Source of the DNA: CAMQRS01 sp964370065
GTDB lineage: Bacteria > Bacillota_I > Bacilli_A > Erysipelotrichales > Erysipelotrichaceae
Assembly: GCA_964370065.1 (NCBI GenBank)
Contig: CAYJGK010000009.1
Location: 1 to 56,461 of the forward strand
Length of the DNA: 56,461 bases
Direction: 5' to 3'
In this document: positions 50,344 to 56,461 of the stretch, piece after piece
Layout of the letters: each line of letters opens with the position of its first letter
Numbering within the stretch: position 1 is the first letter of the stretch
Translations under genes and position numbers: made by a program
Notes under the pieces: model-generated
Database searches by the model: none
Told to the model about the DNA's origin: nothing
The model's input: only the letters and a program-made list of their open reading frames with translations

Positions 50344-50916
50344 CTATGAATTTGTTACTAAATGTATGTTTTGAAGTGGATATAACACAAACATGTATTT
50401 GCTTATTATATCTGTTATATTGAAAGCCCCTACACTTCTTGAATCTTGAGAGACCAGTCGATTATCACCCATTAAAAAATATTCGTCATCACCTAATGTA
50501 ATTGGTCCAAAATCAGTGGTGAAATTTAGTGTACCACCAAACGTTTGATTAGATACATACTCTGTATCAAAATAATTTTCTACAATATATTCATTATTAA
50601 TATACAACTTATCATCTTTGTACTCAATCGTTTCACCCGGTAAGGCAATAATACGTTTGACCCAAGGAATATCAGAGTTTTTATACTGGGCTACCACCAC
50701 ATCAAATCTTGAATATTCTTTATTCATTATTCCTAATACAAAAGAAAAACCAAAATCACGGTCATGCAAGGTAGGATACATACTTTGACCTGATATATAT
50801 ATTGGTGTAAATAGCAACTTAGTACATAAAAAAACACCAACCGAGCAGATGACGATTGTTCTCATGATATATATTGCTTCTAAGGTAATTTCGCGTATTT
50901 TTTTTTCCTGAATCAT
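50344..50916 (-). CDS. lepB: Signal peptidase I, first copy
   Basis: A 190-residue signal peptidase I with an N-terminal membrane helix (IMRTIVICSVGVFLCTKLLF), nucleophile S45 in ISGQSMYPTL, base K87 in PWVKRIIALPGE and GDNRLVSQDSR near the end. Like its partner it is the short Gram-positive form, with a single membrane anchor and the active site outside. It follows rplS after a terminator. In related bacteria a lepB gene sits here between rplS and rbgA. Confidence 0.93.
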   Translation of the reverse strand: MIQEKKIREITLEAIYIMRTIVICSVGVFLCTKLLFTPIYISGQSMYPTLHDRDFGFSFVLGIMNKEYSRFDVVVAQYKNSDIPWVKRIIALPGETIEYKDDKLYINNEYIVENYFDTEYVSNQTFGGTLNFTTDFGPITLGDDEYFLMGDNRLVSQDSRSVGAFNITDIISKYMFVLYPLQNIHLVTNS

Positions 50917-50946
50917 AACTATAGTATAACATTATTTCTAGAAAAG

Positions 50947-50972
50947 AAAAAGTCGGTATTACCGACCTTTTT
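50947..50972 (-). terminator. Terminator of the rpsP-rplS operon
   Basis: AAAAAGGTCGGT pairs with ACCGACTTTTT on the minus strand, just after the rplS stop codon. Confidence 0.85.
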
Positions 50973-50978
50973 CTTGAA

Positions 50979-51326
50979 TTATCTAATTTCTTTAATTCTA
51001 GCAGCTTTTCCAGAAAGACCACGTAAGTAACGTAATTTATTTCTTCTAACTTTACCTTTACGTACCACTTCGATTTTATCGATAATTGGTGAATGTAATG
51101 GGAATGTTCTTTCTACTCCAATTTGGTTTGAAATTTTTCTAACAGTGAAAGTTTCATTAATCCCTCCACCTTTTTGAGCGACAACAACACCTTCAAAAAT
51201 CTGAATTCTAGATTTGTCTCCCTCTTTAATCTTAACGTGTACTTTTACAGTACATCCACTTCTGAATGTTGGAATGTCAGATTTAATTTGTGACTTAGCC
51301 ACTTCATTTACTAAATTTAAGTTCAT
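50979..51326 (-). CDS. rplS: Ribosomal protein L19
   Basis: L19 lies at the 30S-50S interface. The 115-residue protein contains FRSGCTVKVHVKIKEGDKSR, the FEGVVVAQKGGG signature, and PLHSPIIDKIEVVRKGKVRR, ending in a standard SGKAARIKEIR. ATG 51326 follows AAGGAGAAA; an in-frame start 13 codons upstream would put this ribosome site within the gene. It is the last gene of the ribosome-maturation operon. Confidence 0.97.
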   Translation of the reverse strand: MNLNLVNEVAKSQIKSDIPTFRSGCTVKVHVKIKEGDKSRIQIFEGVVVAQKGGGINETFTVRKISNQIGVERTFPLHSPIIDKIEVVRKGKVRRNKLRYLRGLSGKAARIKEIR

Positions 51327-51424
51327 CTTATTTCTCCTTGTTTCGTATGTTTCATAATAGTTCATAAATGAATTCAGCGGAACTACACGGCCAATAGGCT
51401 ATATAATAATAACAAATTTATGCA

Positions 51425-52165
51425 TTAATGTCTACTATTATTTGATTTTGTTTCGTCTATTACTTCTTGAAGAAACTTACTTTCTTCTTTACTTAGTGTT
51501 TTCTCTTGTATCAAGTCAGGTCTTCGTATATAAGTTTTGCGAATAGACTCTTTTAAACGCCATTTTCGAATGTTTTCATGGTGTCCGCTTAATAACACAT
51601 CCGGCACTTTTTTGCCTTCAAATTCAATAGGTCTTGTGTATTGTGGATATTCTAGAAACCCATTTTCAAAAGAATCATCTTCATGTGATTGTTTTGTAAT
51701 GACTCCATCATATAATCGAATTAAAGCATCACTTAATGTCATAGCGCCAATTTCACCGCCTGTTAATACATAATCACCTATTGATACTTCTATATCTACA
51801 TAGTCACGAACTCGTTCATCAAATCCTTCGTAATGTCCACATAAAATAATAATGTGATCATGCTGAATCATGTTGCGAACACCTTCTTGTTTTAATGTTT
51901 CTCCTTGTGGAGTCATCATAACCACTAAGCTTGTGTTTGTTTTAATCGCTCTTAAACAATCTACAATAGGTTGACAAGCTAGTAACATACCTGCGCCTCC
52001 TCCACAAATCGTATCATCTACATTATTATGTTTATCAGTAGTATAATCTCTAAAATTAATGCATTCAAACTGTACTTTTTCACTTTGCAAAGCTCGTTTA
52101 ATAATTGAAGTCGTTTGGAAAGAGTCAAAAAATTCAGGAAAAAGTGTTAATACACTTATTTTCAT
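51425..52165 (-). CDS. trmD: tRNA (guanine-37-N1)-methyltransferase
   Basis: TrmD methylates G37 of tRNAs to prevent frameshifting. The 246-residue SPOUT enzyme has LTLFPEFFDSF, DDTICGGGAGMLL, ILCGHYEGFDERV and SIGDYVLTGGE, and a C-terminal helical domain with VPDVLLSGHHENI. The start overlaps the rimM stop by 4 bases. Confidence 0.97.
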   Translation of the reverse strand: MKISVLTLFPEFFDSFQTTSIIKRALQSEKVQFECINFRDYTTDKHNNVDDTICGGGAGMLLACQPIVDCLRAIKTNTSLVVMMTPQGETLKQEGVRNMIQHDHIIILCGHYEGFDERVRDYVDIEVSIGDYVLTGGEIGAMTLSDALIRLYDGVITKQSHEDDSFENGFLEYPQYTRPIEFEGKKVPDVLLSGHHENIRKWRLKESIRKTYIRRPDLIQEKTLSKEESKFLQEVIDETKSNNSRH

Positions 52166-52656
52166 AATAATCCTTCCATTTTTTGAATCACTATTTTTTT
52201 ATTTTTTATGTCCACTTCTACAATAAATTCAGCAACGTAAGGAATTAAAATTGTTTTATTCACACGCAACACTGCATTTGCACCTGTTTCTAATACATCT
52301 TCTACAACTCCTAATAAAGAAGCTGTCTCATCATACACTTCACAACCCATTAAATCAGAATAATACACTTCACCTTCATCCAATTCATGCAGATCACTTT
52401 CGTTCATGTATAATTCGCAACCTTTGTATTGCTCTACATCATTAATTGATTGGTATTCTTTAAATTGAAGAAATACCATATCCTTAGTTTCTCTAAAACT
52501 TTGTACATTTACATCTATCATTTCATCACGATATGAGATAAATAAAGTCGCACCTTTTTTAAAACGTTCTTTATTAAATGCACTAAATGATTTTACTTTT
52601 ACTTCCCCTTTTAATGCGTGGGTATTCGCAATTGCACCAATTTTTATCTTTTTCAT
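52162..52656 (-). CDS. rimM: 16S rRNA processing protein RimM
   Basis: RimM binds S19 and assists 30S head assembly. The 164-residue protein has KIGAIANTHALKGEVKV at the N-terminus, a beta-barrel middle and a PRC-barrel-like second domain (YYSDLMGCEVYDE, LIPYVAEFIVEVDIKNKKI). It follows khpA by 35 bases and overlaps trmD. Confidence 0.95.
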   Translation of the reverse strand: MKKIKIGAIANTHALKGEVKVKSFSAFNKERFKKGATLFISYRDEMIDVNVQSFRETKDMVFLQFKEYQSINDVEQYKGCELYMNESDLHELDEGEVYYSDLMGCEVYDETASLLGVVEDVLETGANAVLRVNKTILIPYVAEFIVEVDIKNKKIVIQKMEGLL

Positions 52657-52691
52657 AATTACCTCACAAAATAAAAGGATGCTGATGCATC

Positions 52692-52940
52692 CTAGTACGA
52701 TTCAAACTTAATTGTTATCATTTTGCCTTCACTTTTAGAAGCGATAGACATCATTTGACGAATGCTACTAGCCATGACACCACGACGACCAATTAAACGA
52801 GCAACATCATCCGAGTTTGCAAAAACATGTAATAGTATCTCGTTTTCATTTAAAGAAGATAAAGTTTGTACTGAAACATTTTCTTTGTCTTCCACAATTG
52901 GAGTAACAAGATCTAAAACAACTTGTTCATAATTAATCAT
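52692..52940 (-). CDS. khpA: KH-domain RNA-binding protein KhpA
   Basis: A small (82-residue) KH-domain protein with the RNA-binding GxxG loop in ARLIGRRGVMASSIRQM. KhpA (YlqC) with KhpB binds RNAs and influences division and cell-wall synthesis in streptococci. The ATG at 52940 is within four bases of the rpsP stop; no clear ribosome site is seen, so it probably relies on coupling. Confidence 0.9.
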   Translation of the reverse strand: MINYEQVVLDLVTPIVEDKENVSVQTLSSLNENEILLHVFANSDDVARLIGRRGVMASSIRQMMSIASKSEGKMITIKFESY

Positions 52941-52943
52941 CAA

Positions 52944-53216
52944 TTACTTAGCGAATTTTTCGTCGTGTAATTTTTTAAGAATTCCTTGACCAGATAATAA
53001 AGTTCTTACTGTATCTGAAGGTTGTGCTCCATTTTTAATCCATTTGATTGCTAACTCTTCGTTAATAGAAACCACTGCAGGCTTAGCTGTTGGATCATAT
53101 GTTCCGATTGATTCAATAATTCTTCCATCTCTTGGACTTCTTGAATCAGCTGCTACTACTCTATAAAAAGGAGCACCTTTTTTACCCATTCTTTTTAATC
53201 TTAATTTTACTGCCAT
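52944..53216 (-). CDS. rpsP: Ribosomal protein S16
   Basis: S16 is an early 30S assembly protein. The 90-residue product has VKLRLKRMGKKGAPFYRVV, ADSRSPRDGR, IESIGTYDP and a C-terminal GAQPSDTVRTLL. AGGAGG precedes the ATG. It is first in the rpsP-khpA-rimM-trmD-rplS operon. Confidence 0.97.
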   Translation of the reverse strand: MAVKLRLKRMGKKGAPFYRVVAADSRSPRDGRIIESIGTYDPTAKPAVVSINEELAIKWIKNGAQPSDTVRTLLSGQGILKKLHDEKFAK

Positions 53217-53250
53217 AATATATTCCTCCTACATTTTTTTGTACCTAGTA

Positions 53251-53278
53251 AGTATACCATAAAATCAAGAGGTGTCAA
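53251..53278 (-). promoter_or_regulatory. Promoter of the rpsP operon
   Basis: Minus-strand TTGACA (53278-53273), a 16-base spacer ending in TGG, and TATACT (53256-53251). This is a near-consensus promoter with an extended -10. Confidence 0.75.
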
Positions 53279-53295
53279 GTACTTTTACTTGACAC
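53272..53295 (-). terminator. Terminator of ruvAB
   Basis: GTGTCAAG and CTTGACAC form a perfect 8-bp stem 21 bases past the ruvB stop. The trailing sequence is only moderately T-rich, and the second arm contains the -35 of the rpsP promoter. Confidence 0.6.
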
Positions 53296-53316
53296 TTTGT
53301 TTTTAGTATTCAATGA

Positions 53317-54327
53317 TTATTGTTCATCAGTAAACAAGCTATCATTATACGTAATTTTTAAATGTTCATATGCTTTTTTAGTGACTAATCGGCCTCTAGG
53401 CGTACGATTAATAAATCCAATTTGTAATAAATATGGTTCATAAACATCTTCTAATGTTGTACTTTCTTCACCAATTGAACTGGCTAATGCTTCTAAACCA
53501 ACTGGCCCACCTCTAAAACGTTCAATAATTCCTTTTAAATATTTGTGATCGACATCATCTAATCCCAAATGATCAACTTTTAAACGGTTTAAAGCCATTT
53601 GAGCAATTTCAAATGATATGATTCCATCGTTCATAACTTGTGCAAAGTCGCGAACTCGTCTAAATAGGCGATTTGCGATACGAGGTGTTCCTCTACTTCT
53701 TTTTCCAATTTCTAATACAGCCTCTGGATGTATTTCATTTTCCATCACTCTTGCAGTACGAGTAATGATTTTACATAAATCTTCCAATTCGTAATAATGT
53801 AATTGTGAGACGATTCCAAAGCGGTCTCGTAAAGGAGCACTTAAATCCCCTGCTCTTGTTGTTGCGCCTACCAAAGTGAAAGGTGGTAAATCTAAGCGAA
53901 TACTTCGTACACTACTCTCTTTTCCTACCACAATATCAATGCAGTAATCTTCCATTGCTGGATATAAAATTTCTTCTACCGCTTTCGATAATCGATGTAT
54001 TTCATCAATAAAAAATACATCACCTGGTTCTAATTGTGAAAGAATAGCAGCTAAATCTCCTCCTTTTTCAATCGAAGGTCCACTTGCTGTTTTCACATTT
54101 GTGCCCATCTCATTCCCAAGTATATAAGATAATGTTGTTTTTCCTAAACCTGGGGGCCCATATAATAATACGTGGTCCAACGCCTCATTTCTTTGTTTAG
54201 CTGCAGCTAAAAAGATTTTTAAATTCTCCTTTAAATCTTTTTGTCCAATATATTCATCTAGCGTGGCAGGACGTAATGATTCTTCTTCATCACTATTAAA
54301 TGCTTCTTGATCGACTAAACGTTCCAT
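53317..54327 (-). CDS. ruvB: Holliday junction branch-migration ATPase RuvB
   Basis: RuvB hexamers pull DNA through the RuvA-bound junction. The 336-residue AAA+ protein has LRPATLDEYIGQKDLKENL, Walker A GPPGLGKTTL near residue 62, Walker B FIDEIHRLSK, sensor 1 GATTRAG with DRFGI, and the C-terminal winged helix ending in FINRTPRGRLVTKKAYEHL. It follows ruvA after 3 bases. Confidence 0.97.
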   Translation of the reverse strand: MERLVDQEAFNSDEEESLRPATLDEYIGQKDLKENLKIFLAAAKQRNEALDHVLLYGPPGLGKTTLSYILGNEMGTNVKTASGPSIEKGGDLAAILSQLEPGDVFFIDEIHRLSKAVEEILYPAMEDYCIDIVVGKESSVRSIRLDLPPFTLVGATTRAGDLSAPLRDRFGIVSQLHYYELEDLCKIITRTARVMENEIHPEAVLEIGKRSRGTPRIANRLFRRVRDFAQVMNDGIISFEIAQMALNRLKVDHLGLDDVDHKYLKGIIERFRGGPVGLEALASSIGEESTTLEDVYEPYLLQIGFINRTPRGRLVTKKAYEHLKITYNDSLFTDEQ

Positions 54328-54330
54328 GTA

Positions 54331-54906
54331 TTACAACCCTTTCTTCTTTAATAACAACGATAATCCTAAGCGTACATATTCATCACATTTTTTATTTATC
54401 TGTGTTTGTAATTCTTTTTTTACACTTAGTAATTCATTGTTTTTATACCCTAATGCTTTTAAAGCATCAATCGCATCTTGTAATTCTGTATTGATACTTT
54501 CAATGATTTCACTTTCCACTAGTTTACCCTTTAAATCTAAAACTATTTGTGAAGCTGCTTTAGGGCCAATCCCTGGTAATTTTTTTAAAGCAGAAGCATC
54601 ATTGTTTTCAATTGCTTGAATGATGTGACTACTGCTACTTGCGCTTAATGCTTGCATCGCAATTTTACAACCAATTCCTTTGACACTAATCAAACGCACA
54701 AATAAATCATGGTCTTCTTTATTCACAAAACCAAATAAAGTATGCGCATCTTCTCTTATTTGTTGATATGTATACACTAAGGCTTCTTCATTTAATATCA
54801 TACAGGCAGGATTAGCCATAAAAATACGATATCCCATTCCATGATGATCTAAAATAATACTATCTTTATCGTAAGAATGTATTTTTCCTTTTATATAAGC
54901 AATCAT
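54331..54906 (-). CDS. ruvA: Holliday junction DNA-binding protein RuvA
   Basis: RuvA tetramers hold Holliday junctions for RuvB. The 191-residue protein has the OB domain start MIAYIKGKIHSYDKD, helix-hairpin-helix motifs (LISVKGIGCKIAMQAL and LKKLPGIGPKAASQIV) and a C-terminal RuvB-binding domain (DALKALGYKNNELLSV). ATG 54906 follows GGGAGGAGA; an in-frame start six codons upstream would contain that site. Confidence 0.95.
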   Translation of the reverse strand: MIAYIKGKIHSYDKDSIILDHHGMGYRIFMANPACMILNEEALVYTYQQIREDAHTLFGFVNKEDHDLFVRLISVKGIGCKIAMQALSASSSSHIIQAIENNDASALKKLPGIGPKAASQIVLDLKGKLVESEIIESINTELQDAIDALKALGYKNNELLSVKKELQTQINKKCDEYVRLGLSLLLKKKGL

Positions 54907-54949
54907 TTGTATCTCCTCCCTCAATTATATACCCCAATATAATAGACTC

Positions 54950-55609
54950 CTAATCTATTAAAGAACTAAAATCTTCTATATAGTAATCTGTATATTGTAA
55001 CATTTCATCTTTATCATGAGCACTTAATACATCGTGCACTCCTACACAAATAAAACCTGCCTCATGACATACTTTTAAGGCTATTTGCAAGTCCTCAAAA
55101 ACAGCACATTTGTGCACTGCTACCTGTAAACGATGTGCACATTGCAAAAATATATCTGGATGGTGCTTATTTAATCCAATTTCTTTACTTGTACAAATAA
55201 ATGAAAAATAATCATAGATTCCTAATCGTTTCAACGCTAATTCAGCATGTGGCTTATGACAACTTGTTGCCACACACAATCGAATACCACGTTGTTTTAA
55301 CAACTCTAAAAAAGCAATTGCATTTGGTTTTAAAGGAATGTGTTTTTCGTATTCAACTTCTATCATTTCATACCATTCCTTTTTTATTTCAGATTCACTT
55401 TTAGGAATATTAAATTTTCCAATAAAATATTTTGCACTTTCATCAAATGTTAATCGCTTAATTTCTTCTGAATAAATAGGATCAAATACAATGTTGAACC
55501 GTTCCAAATACTTACGATCCAACTCCTGCCATATATGCATCGAATCTAATAATGTACCGTCTAAATCAAAGATGCAACCTTCTAATTCATCAATGTGTTT
55601 AAACTTCAT
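54950..55609 (-). CDS. HAD-superfamily phosphatase, beta-phosphoglucomutase-like
   Basis: A 219-residue HAD hydrolase with motif I FDLDGTLLDS near residue 13, a helical C1 cap, motif II VATSCHKPHAEL, and FEDLQIALKVCHEAG as the acidic motif III-IV. It resembles sugar-phosphate or glycoside-phosphate phosphatases and phosphoglucomutases; the substrate is unknown. ATG 55609 overlaps the end of exoA by 11 bases, with GGAG upstream, so the two form an operon. Confidence 0.82.
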   Translation of the reverse strand: MKFKHIDELEGCIFDLDGTLLDSMHIWQELDRKYLERFNIVFDPIYSEEIKRLTFDESAKYFIGKFNIPKSESEIKKEWYEMIEVEYEKHIPLKPNAIAFLELLKQRGIRLCVATSCHKPHAELALKRLGIYDYFSFICTSKEIGLNKHHPDIFLQCAHRLQVAVHKCAVFEDLQIALKVCHEAGFICVGVHDVLSAHDKDEMLQYTDYYIEDFSSLID

Positions 55610-56360
55610 CACTCAACTCCAATACAACAGGACAATGATCACTTCCCATTACTTGAGAATCAATAGTTACACTTTGAATTTTTTCTTTTAAATCATGTGA
55701 AACCAAGAAATAATCAATTCTCCAACCTGCATTATTAGCCCGTGCATTAAACCGATAACTCCACCAACTATAGGCATCCGTTACATCAGGATATAAATAG
55801 CGATAGGTATCAATAAACCCCGTATTTAATAAAGCTGAAAAAGCCTCTCTTTCAGGCATTGAAAATCCTGCATTATTTTTATTTGCACTAGGATTTTTTA
55901 AATCTATTTCCGTATGTGCTACATTTAAATCACCACAAATAATAACACTTTTTTTTGATTTTAATGCATTGACATAAACACTAAAATCACGTTCAAAACG
56001 CAAACGATAATCCAATCGTTTTAATTCATTTTGTGAATTAGGAGTATACACCCCAACAAAATAAAATGAATCAAATTCAAGTGTTACTACCCGCCCTTCA
56101 TGCGAATGTTCTTCCACTTGGATATCGTATTGTACATTTATTGGTCTTTGCTTACTAAAAACAATCACTCCTGAATATCCCTTTTTATCAGCACTATGGA
56201 TGTATTGATAATGATTAGGAGTAATTAATTCTAATTGTCCCTCTTGCATTTTCGATTCTTGAATACAAAAAATATCGGCATCCATTGCTTCAAAATATTC
56301 ATAAAATCCTTTATTTACACAAGCTCTAATTCCATTGACATTCCAAGATACTAATTTCAT
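55599..56360 (-). CDS. exoA: Exodeoxyribonuclease III / AP endonuclease
   Basis: ExoA cleaves abasic sites and trims 3' ends in DNA repair. The 253-residue EEP-fold protein has LVSWNVNGIRACVNKGF with the metal-binding Asn, FCIQESKMQ (Glu near 34), ICGDLNVAHTEIDLKNP, WRIDYFLVS and the C-terminal GSDHCPVVLEL with catalytic His. AAAGGTGA precedes the ATG. With nfo, the window encodes both AP-endonuclease families. Confidence 0.95.
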   Translation of the reverse strand: MKLVSWNVNGIRACVNKGFYEYFEAMDADIFCIQESKMQEGQLELITPNHYQYIHSADKKGYSGVIVFSKQRPINVQYDIQVEEHSHEGRVVTLEFDSFYFVGVYTPNSQNELKRLDYRLRFERDFSVYVNALKSKKSVIICGDLNVAHTEIDLKNPSANKNNAGFSMPEREAFSALLNTGFIDTYRYLYPDVTDAYSWWSYRFNARANNAGWRIDYFLVSHDLKEKIQSVTIDSQVMGSDHCPVVLELSDEV

Positions 56361-56407
56361 ATTATCACCTTTCTTATTTTACCACATTTTTGGTAAAGTA
56401 CATAAAA

Positions 56408-56431
56408 AAATAAGCTCATATGAGCTTATTT
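56408..56431. terminator. Palindromic terminator upstream of exoA
   Basis: AAATAAGCTCAT and ATGAGCTTATTT form a perfect 12-bp palindrome followed on the minus strand by T residues. It probably ends the gene entering from the right edge. Confidence 0.75.
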
Positions 56432-56461
56432 AATAGAAATAATTTTAACTTCGTAAGGTTC
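56426..56461 (-). CDS. C-terminal end of an unidentified minus-strand gene
   Basis: The last 11 codons before a TAA at 56426-56428 read EPYEVKIISIK. The frame is open to the window edge and its stop lies in the terminator palindrome, as for many genes here. It is too short to identify. Confidence 0.35.
   Translation of the reverse strand, partial: EPYEVKIISIK

Noticed and set aside
1..56461. CRISPR arrays, tRNA or rRNA genes
   Set aside because: No regularly spaced repeats, cloverleaf-type sequences or rRNA signatures were noticed in any intergenic interval; a tRNAscan or Rfam search would settle this.

Overview
The window is AT-rich, densely coded DNA from a low-GC Gram-positive anaerobe (Bacillota). 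Strong AGGAGG-type ribosome sites, frequent TTG/GTG starts and gene blocks also found in Bacillus (xerD-deoB, comG, rpmG next to a class B PBP, nfo-cshB-ispH, rsmE-mtaB, scpA-scpB, rpsP-khpA-rimM-trmD-rplS, rbgA-rnhB) place it there. A glycyl radical enzyme points to anaerobic life. A MurE with a DDPR motif, a FemX-type bridge enzyme and an NPETSD sorting signal suggest an Erysipelotrichia-like organism, but that placement is inference.

Layout. 0-7 kb: PHP phosphoesterase, serine synthesis (serC-serA), dinB, xerD-deoB, HU. 7-13.4 kb: a carbon-metabolism island with a YbiW-type glycyl radical enzyme, a divergent activase plus DeoR regulator, a Gfo/Idh/MocA oxidoreductase and an RpiR regulator. 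The residues resemble E. coli YbiW, which I recall as a 1,5-anhydroglucitol-6-phosphate ring-opening lyase, so an anhydrosugar pathway is proposed. 13.3-20 kb: bcp, ansA, tcdA, gpsA, der, cmk, an unrecognised tail-anchored coiled-coil protein, efp. 20-24.5 kb: a seven-gene comG competence-pilus operon, an MBL hydrolase and L33. 24.5-39.3 kb: class B PBP, isoprenoid genes ispG and ispH, nfo-cshB, S21, murE, mtaB, rsmE, rluB, scpAB, rnhB, rbgA.

39.4-48.2 kb is an accessory, decaying segment inserted between rbgA and the lepB/rplS end of what is elsewhere one ribosome-maturation cluster. It holds a broken IS200-type element, a sortase-anchored surface protein, at least five further pseudogenes (an unknown protein, a MerR regulator, both subunits of a DUF969/DUF979 permease, a small secreted protein) and intact pcp, a gamma-glutamylcyclotransferase-like gene, an acyltransferase and femX. 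From 48.2 kb: an FAD dehydrogenase, two tandem signal peptidases, the rpsP-rplS operon, ruvAB, a HAD phosphatase and exoA.

A window-wide pattern is that many stop codons lie inside, or within a few bases of, the terminator hairpin. This fits transcription not closely coupled to translation, as known for Bacillus subtilis. No rRNA, tRNA, CRISPR array or riboswitch was recognised.
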